Of a DNA stretch of 64,000 nucleotides, positions 61,042 through 64,000 are shown in pieces. Numbering within the stretch: position 1 is the stretch's first letter; each line of letters opens with the position of its first letter. The DNA comes from Burhinus oedicnemus (taxonomy: Eukaryota; Chordata; Aves; Charadriiformes; Burhinidae): positions 253,448 to 317,447 of the forward strand of contig VFFE01006619.1 in the NCBI GenBank assembly GCA_008921705.1, in the 5' to 3' direction. The notes beneath the pieces are model-generated. The model did not search any database, had not been told where the DNA came from, and was given only the letters and a program-made list of their open reading frames with translations. The translations under genes were made by a program, and so were the position numbers.

Positions 61042-62645
61042 CGCTGGGTGGGCGCGTTGAGGTTTGCAGGCAGGAACTCAGGGTCTCGCAGGGAGGCCCA
61101 GAGGGCAAAGCAGGGAGGCCTCTAGGAGTCAGGGCAGCTGGCTACTCGGCTTCAATTATGAAAAGATTGAAAAAGGGTAACAGTTATGTCTCCAGTTCAA
61201 ACATTTCAAAGTGCTCAACCTTTCAATAAAAGGGAAATTCTCACTTGAACAGATCTGTTCAAAGCCTGCTGGCGTAACAACTCAGGTCTGTAACATTTAA
61301 ACTATCAGGAAATTTTCATTAGTAATACTATCCACTGTGGCATCAAAAAGACAGCATGTTTAGAGCAACACAGCAGAAAAGTAAAAAACATACAGGAGAT
61401 GTAAACCTGATAGGTGTTGTCTGACCCCCCAAAAAGCTGACGTTACAGACGCCATCTTCAGCCAGGAAATAATTCCTTTCACAGACTTGCTGTAGTTTGT
61501 GAAAAAAAATCAATATTCAAATGAAATATTTTCTTTTGTGATTTTCTCACTTTTTTTTTTTTAAAGGAAAACATGTATTTCTCACCTGATCTACCCAAGA
61601 AATTCCTTTAAAATTGGAATGAAACAGACTTTCATTTCAGATGTGTTTTAATGAAATGATATTAGACAGAAGAATCGTCTGCTATGGAGAAGGTAATCAG
61701 TATTCATTGCCAGCTGAAAGGTGTCGGCTGGGCTGACATGTTGACAATGCTGTATTTCCACACGTCTAGTTTTAATTCCAAAGCACAGATCGGTAATGTA
61801 AAGGCTGCACTCTCACTCAAAAACCGGCCATATTTGGTCAGACTAAATTTCTCTCTTGCCCAACATCTTCACATGCCTAATAAAAAGCATAGGAATTTAA
61901 TAAACAGAAGCTTTTTTGGTACATTCTTGCACCGGCATGGGTTCCTGACCGGAGGTGGTATCACGGAATACTTTGTCACGGCAGAGCCTGGGTGCAGACG
62001 ACACCTGCAATTTGGGCTTACATTGCTATTGCAAACATGAACTCTTCACACACAGCGGGAGCAGAGCCCGGCTGTTCGCCCTGAAGCTTACAACACATAG
62101 ACAGGATGTAGTGAAACAAGTTTATATAAATAAGCACAACAAGTCATCCATTCACTTTAACATCAAACATTTGCATAATAGTCTCCGTATTTTGACACAC
62201 ATGCGGCGGATGATGAAAGTACCACAACAGCAGGGTGGGCAACACGCAGGAGTTGGAAGTTTTAAAGGAAAAAACAAAATGTTACATTTTGCGGTTGACC
62301 AAGATCTTAAATATATACTGTTTATCTATTTGTACTAATATATCTTAAAGACAAACCATGGAGAGAAAGAGTACCACGTAGCCAGCCAAGAAGCATGCAG
62401 AGGATAAGCCTTGCACCTTAATTACATAGAGCAGAGTGCTAGGGGAGGAACAGCTCACTAAGAGGAAAAATTAACAGAGAAAGAATAAGCAAAAAGCAAG
62501 TTTTGAGGCTATATTACATTATATTTCATTAGGGGGACTGCAGTGTTTAAACACAAAAGAAATCGCAGAACGCCTCAACTCATTTCTAGTAATTCGCACT
62601 GTCTGCCCTAGCACTGTCTGCTCCCAGGCCAAGGGCGAGTGTCGT
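61042..62645. other. Unique non-coding DNA
   Basis: No repeat family or exon recognised. T12 at 61551-61562. Frames of 118 and 127 codons between 61684 and 62338 overlap in different frames without domains. Confidence 0.4.
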
Positions 62646-62669
62646 CCCCCCCACCCCAGTTAACCCCCC
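62646..62669 (-). other. G-quadruplex candidate (minus strand)
   Basis: C runs of 7, 4 and 6 with loops of 1 and 6 bases. The run of seven can provide two tracts, giving four G-tracts on the minus strand. It sits at the edge of a GC-richer segment (about 62590-62890). Confidence 0.55.
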
Positions 62670-64000
62670 AGCTGCATACAGCACCACAGGTGCTGGAGAT
62701 GTGCAGGGCCAACCATCCTGCCAGGCAGGACCGGGGTCTCTCCAAGGGCAGCAGTCTCTCCCACCAAAGAGAAGGGCTGGGCATGGGCTTCCTTCAGTAT
62801 CGGTAACTCCACCTCATCCACCTTCCTCCTGAATAACCAAGCAGCCACTTGGGCATGCCACGTGCATGCACTTGTACCTGATGGTGTGCTCTCCAGAACA
62901 AAAATCCTGCTCATCTTTTAAGTGCTACGATTTCGCAATGTGCCAGCATACTTTATTATTTTTGGTAATAGCCCTTCACCTAACACAGTAAGACAAGTGT
63001 ACTCGCTCAGTCCCTAGATACTGTTTAAATAGCATTCCTAGCAACAAGCATCCTTTGCCAGGAACGCAGGGAAGCACTACCTGCTCACCACACTCCTCCC
63101 TGTTTAGCTGACAGGCTCACGAGGGTGCTGTGCACAGCATCCCGCTCGTTGCACCAGCACCACAGCAGGATGGGAGGCAGAAGCAAAAAAAACCTCCTCC
63201 ACCATCTTGGTATGCACTGAGGAACAAAAGGCCAGCACCTTTGGTAGCTTATCAGTGCAGCAGGCATTTCCCATCCTCACTTGACACCTGATCGTGATGG
63301 CCATTCAGCCCCCAACCACTATTTCCAGACTCCCTCTTCTCCCCTCCCGTCCCCAATTTCGCTTGCCCGCATACCTGCTAACATAGGGTTTTGTCCTTTT
63401 TATTACAGTTCAGTTCAAAATAAATATGAAACTCCCCAGTATGTTTGACTCGTGATCAGCAATTTGTTTCATGTGACAAGACTGCTGCTCCCAGGCAGTC
63501 TCATTATCTACAGCAGAGATCAATGCAATATTCTACTTACCTGTGATAAGCTGCATCTTTGGGCCATAACAAAACCTATTTTATAAGGGATTTCTCGACA
63601 CTGTTTATATATATAGCAGGTATAGACCTCTCATAAAATTAAAGTAACCTTTATATTTGAACAATAAACCTAATATACAGTTGTATATACATAACACCAT
63701 CAGAGATTTCATATCATTTATGGATTGCTCTTTCAGCTTGCTTTATTTTAGGAGTGATAACACGCTTAGCTATGTCGTGTATTTGCCCAGTGCCTGTAGC
63801 TCTAGCTGCACCATCGGTTCTAACATGGTTCAATTGTCACATCCTGTGTGGATAAATCCTTATCAGCCAAACTCTCATAGAAGTCCTGTCCTTTCCAGAA
63901 AACACCCTTAACTCCAGGTAGAGAGGAACTCATTGAAATTGTGAAACACAAGCCTCAGCACCTTCAGGCAATTATATGAAAAATAAAAACACTGCCTATA
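62670..64000. other. Unique non-coding DNA
   Basis: A GC-richer part (to about 63350) grades into AT-rich sequence. The minus-strand frames at 62660-62914 and 63085-63304 have no recognisable domain. No repeat family recognised. Confidence 0.4.

Noticed and set aside
1..64000. CRISPR arrays, operons, rRNA, tRNA, origins
   Set aside because: No spaced direct repeats, no gene packing, and no rRNA or full tRNA cloverleaf seen. The B-box-like words are SINE-type, without complete tRNA structure. MicroRNA and snoRNA genes cannot be excluded without folding and alignment.

Overview
This window looks like non-coding nuclear DNA of an amniote, most probably a bird. The sequence is AT-rich. It has no bacterial-style gene packing, no open reading frame longer than 187 codons, and no exon I can tie to a known protein. 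The clearest landmark is a solo endogenous-retrovirus LTR at 7553-8639. Its sequence matches, from memory, a family common in avian genomes (tandem repeats resembling 'ctgctccagtgtgg', a 5-bp target duplication). The other recognisable elements are old: several MIR/CORE-SINE-like relics and one L3/CR1-like LINE 3' tail. No typical avian CR1 3' end (ATTCTATG repeats) was seen. The exact species, chromosome and neighbouring genes cannot be named from the sequence.

Layout. 1-7.4 kb: single-copy AT-rich DNA with MIR-like relics near 0.4, 2.4, 3.5 and possibly 4.25 kb, a G-rich quadruplex candidate at 5.97 kb, and (TTA)n and (TTTC)n microsatellites. 7.5-8.65 kb: the solo LTR, read on the minus strand, with a minus-strand TATA-like box and polyadenylation signal and about nine degenerate ~45-bp internal repeats. 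9-24 kb: mostly featureless, with small CpG-bearing patches at 9.6 and 13.1 kb, short tandem duplications and weak traces of an ancient repeat. 24-39.3 kb: several stretches that look like developmental enhancers or conserved non-coding elements (24.1-25.6, 28.6, 30.6, 35.4, 37.5-38.1 and 38.9-39.3 kb), with clustered homeodomain, GATA, FOX and SOX-type words. These are inferences without an alignment. 39.3-57 kb: poly-A/T tracts, a few MIR-like relics (40.3, 46.4 and 49.2 kb) and otherwise unique DNA. 57-64 kb: a reverse MIR relic, two clean hairpins, a 25-bp palindrome with LTR-like ends and its own 5-bp target duplication (58336-58370), an L3-like tail and a C-rich quadruplex candidate.

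There is no gene set to describe as working together. The reasonable reading is a gene desert or a very large intron. Any function is most likely regulatory and sits in the 24-39 kb block. I found no convincing new molecular system. The most curious item is the 25-bp palindromic insertion at 58.3 kb, which looks like an LTR reduced to its two termini.
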